A stretch of DNA of 64,000 nt from Cystobacter fuscus. Lineage in GTDB: Bacteria; Myxococcota; Myxococcia; Myxococcales; Myxococcaceae. A program made the translations under genes and the position numbers. Below the pieces are notes generated by a model. It was not told the DNA's origin. It did not search any database and was given only the letters and a program-made list of their open reading frames with translations. The stretch is taken from contig NZ_CP022098.1 of NCBI RefSeq assembly GCF_002305875.1, positions 11,160,001 through 11,224,000 on the forward strand, written 5' to 3'. Below are positions 61,910-64,000 of the stretch, piece after piece (position 1 is the first letter of the stretch; the number at the start of each line of letters is the position of its first letter).

Positions 61910-63688
61910 TCACTGCACCGCGAAGATCAGGTCGTCGCGGTCATCGTAGCCGCCGCTGCTGCAGGCGGACGCGCTGCCCTGGTAGCGGAAGTTGGCGCGG
62001 ATGGCCTGCACGCTGCCCGCGGGCAGGGTGTACGTGGCGGAGATGGTGGTGGTGCCGGTGGAGCTCGGGCTGTACGTGCCGATGAGCGTCCAGGTGGGGC
62101 TCGCGGCGTTGGCCGTGTAGTACAGGTCCAGCTTGTCCGAGGAGGTGGAGTAGGCATACACGGTGGCGTCGATCTTCACCGTCTTGCCCGCGGCCAGGTT
62201 CGTGCCGTCCGTGGTGCTCACCTTGAGGGCGTCGTTGGACTCATCCGAGTGGTAGGTGCCCGAGGCGCCGTCCGCGCAGCTGCCGTTGATGGTGTTGGGC
62301 GCGTTCGACTCGGGGCCCTTGCTACCACGGCCGTTGAGCAGCGTGCCCGAGTCGCAGCCGATGCCCGCCGCGGCGCAGCGCGGCGCCTTGTACGTCGCGT
62401 CGTAGGTCGCGGTCGGGACCGTCCCACCGTTGCCGCCATCGCCGCCCGTCGGAGGAGGCGTGACGCCCGTGGTGGCGCCCTTGGCCACCTCGGCCACGAA
62501 CGAGGCGCCCAGCTTGGCGAACTTCACCGAGTTGGCCGCCGTGCCGCCCATGTACGCCAGCGTGTCGCCCGTGGTGTGGATCTGCGGGTTGTCCGTGGTC
62601 ATCGTCGCCTCGAAGGGCATCGTGGCCGGGTAGCCCGCGCTGTTCCACGAGGCGTGATCCGAGCAGCCGTAGCCGCAGGAGATGTTGGTGTAGGTGAGCC
62701 CCGGCTGGTACTTGGTGATGAGGCTGGTGGTGAACGCGTTGAGCGTGGCGTTGGTGTTGTCCGTCACCATGCCGAAGTCGTAGCTGGAGCCCTTGTAGTT
62801 GGTCATGTCCAGCTGCAGCACGCCCACCACGTTCACGCCGCTGCTCTTGAACGAGTTGGCGATGGCCTTGGAGCCGTACAGGCCCACCTCCTCGCCCGCG
62901 TACGCCATGAACTTCACCGTGCGCGCCGGCTTGTAGCCATTGAGCACCGCCACGCGCAGCACCTCGGTCACCGAGGCCACGCCCGACGCGTCGTCATCCG
63001 CGCCCGGCGCCGTGCCCGTGGTGGGGTTGCTCTGGTTGATGGAGTCCAGGTGGCCACCAATCACCACCACCTCGTTGGGCAGCGTGGTGCCCGTGATGGT
63101 GGCGATGACGGAGGGCTGCTTCCAGGTGTGCGTGAACTGCTCCACCGTGATGTCCGAGCGCCCGGCGGCGATCGTCGTCCACTTGTTCTTGAGCCAGGTG
63201 GACGCGTCCGCGCCGTTCTGCACGTTGTAGTAGCGGTTGGTCCAGTTGGTGGACAGCGAGTTGATGGTGCCGCGGATCTCCGTCTCCGTGACCGAGCCCA
63301 AGAGCGCGCTCACCGTGTCCGGGTTGTTGATGTTGTAGCTGATGAGCGAGGCGGCCAGCGACTGGGGAGCGTTGGCGGCCTCCACCGCCGCGAGCGCCTC
63401 CGCCTGGGAGTCATGGGCGATGAAGCCCGCGCAGCGGTTGAGCTTGTCGTGAATCGCCAGCGCGAGCTGCTCCACCTGCGACTCGCTCACGCGCAGCACC
63501 GCCACGCCACCCTTCTGGAACGTGGGCGCGGCCAGCGTCAGCCCCTTGCCCTGGAAGACGCCCCGCACGGGCTCCAGCGCGTCCGTGCCGATGGTGATCC
63601 ACACCTGCTTCTCCCGCGGGGCCTCCGCCAACGCGGGCGTGGCACACGCGAGCCATACGGCGACAGAACCGAACTTGCTCATTCCCAT
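61910..63688 (-). CDS. Secreted M28 aminopeptidase
   Basis: 592 residues. I choose the ATG at 63688, six bases behind GAGGAG; an ATG at 63694 overlaps that site. A signal peptide (ACATPALA) precedes a pro-region (about 25-165). The M28 zinc peptidase domain (about 165-400) has GGHLDS, GADDDASG, AGEEVGLYGS, LQLDMTNY and NPQIHTTGDT, covering the metal ligands and the catalytic Glu. The C-terminal part (about 420-592) is a Gly/Thr linker and a beta-sandwich probably for substrate or surface binding. It is an exported leucyl-type aminopeptidase serving protein digestion. It stands alone. Confidence 0.93.
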   Translation of the reverse strand: MGMSKFGSVAVWLACATPALAEAPREKQVWITIGTDALEPVRGVFQGKGLTLAAPTFQKGGVAVLRVSESQVEQLALAIHDKLNRCAGFIAHDSQAEALAAVEAANAPQSLAASLISYNINNPDTVSALLGSVTETEIRGTINSLSTNWTNRYYNVQNGADASTWLKNKWTTIAAGRSDITVEQFTHTWKQPSVIATITGTTLPNEVVVIGGHLDSINQSNPTTGTAPGADDDASGVASVTEVLRVAVLNGYKPARTVKFMAYAGEEVGLYGSKAIANSFKSSGVNVVGVLQLDMTNYKGSSYDFGMVTDNTNATLNAFTTSLITKYQPGLTYTNISCGYGCSDHASWNSAGYPATMPFEATMTTDNPQIHTTGDTLAYMGGTAANSVKFAKLGASFVAEVAKGATTGVTPPPTGGDGGNGGTVPTATYDATYKAPRCAAAGIGCDSGTLLNGRGSKGPESNAPNTINGSCADGASGTYHSDESNDALKVSTTDGTNLAAGKTVKIDATVYAYSTSSDKLDLYYTANAASPTWTLIGTYSPSSTGTTTISATYTLPAGSVQAIRANFRYQGSASACSSGGYDDRDDLIFAVQ

Positions 63689-64000
63689 GGACATCTCCTC
63701 GGGTGCTTCATCAGGGGGGCGGTGGAAACCGGAGCAGTCCGGTTCTCACCAAAGGCGGACTTATCCACCAATACGCGAACTTATTGCACCGAGGGCACTT
63801 CAGGGAAGATTTCAAATTGTGAAATCTCCAACGGAGGCCGGAGGAAGTTGGAGAACAGAGCATCAAGCCCCCCGAAAGGGAGGGGGCGCGGAGGCGATGC
63901 TCGCGGGGGTGGCCGTTCGTGGTAGCAACACCGGGATGCAGCCAGGCGAGTCGCTCTTCGTTCATCCAGGATTGAAGGTCAGACCGTGTGAGTGGGGGTA
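63689..64000. other. Upstream region of the aminopeptidase; end of window
   Basis: About 310 bases with somewhat lower GC near 63740-63830, probably the promoter of the aminopeptidase gene. A CCCCCCGAAAGGGAGGGGG hairpin lies near 63868-63886. No coding frame can be supported before the window ends. Confidence 0.45.

Overview
The window looks like a chromosome segment of a myxobacterium, probably Cystobacterineae (Cystobacter/Archangium-like). GC content is very high across most of it. Several families are myxobacterial favourites: DUF2381 next to a Ser/Thr kinase tail, DUF6310/DUF5953, DUF3396, large fused spermidine-synthase-like membrane proteins, Cys-rich EGF-like proteins and RCC1-repeat proteins. 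This placement is inferred from gene content, not from a marker gene. All family names come from motif recognition without a database search.

Layout. 0.2-7.5 kb: a secreted multi-haem-type protein, a lipoprotein and a decayed DUF1501-like gene, then a CBS-domain protein, a phytanoyl-CoA-dioxygenase-like enzyme, a chemotaxis receptor and a LysE-type exporter. 7.8-12.7 kb: a fused membrane/spermidine-synthase protein, then a compact putative RiPP operon (HExxH peptide hydroxylase, PqqD-like recognition protein, 46-residue precursor). 13-24 kb: alpha/beta hydrolase, astacin-like protease with a lectin domain, PAS-GAF histidine kinase, polytopic membrane protein, RCC1 protein, MgtE, cytochrome P450 and a zinc-ribbon/Yip1 protein. 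25.0-34.1 kb, minus strand: a run of mostly overlapping genes (ABC-2 permease, DUF58, BatA-like, VWA protein), with two unknown genes after a short gap.

34.1-54.1 kb is an accessory region with lower and patchy GC. It holds three insertion sequences, one nested inside another, and a 21-bp direct repeat that looks like a tRNA/tmRNA 3' end (at 36.37 and 48.69 kb). It also holds a DUF6310/DUF5953 pair, a truncated kinase with DUF2381, a low-GC DUF4238-CHAT protease pair, a FixH-like lipoprotein, a MNIO (DUF692)/DUF2063 module with a Cys-rich partner, and DUF3396 immunity-type genes with duplicated fragments.

54.1-61.7 kb, minus strand: EGF-like protein, ABC ATPase, a membrane protein, MoxR ATPase and a coiled-coil membrane protein. 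These look like the missing half of the 25-34 kb operon, so I infer that the accessory block split one MoxR/DUF58/VWA/ABC operon. Upstream of this half lies a radical SAM/SPASM enzyme with a proline-rich 62-residue precursor. 61.9-63.7 kb is a secreted M28 aminopeptidase.

The window thus carries three unrelated candidate peptide-modification systems (HExxH/PqqD, MNIO/DUF2063, radical SAM/SPASM) and one candidate defence or toxin operon (DUF4238-CHAT). These are the most interesting parts.
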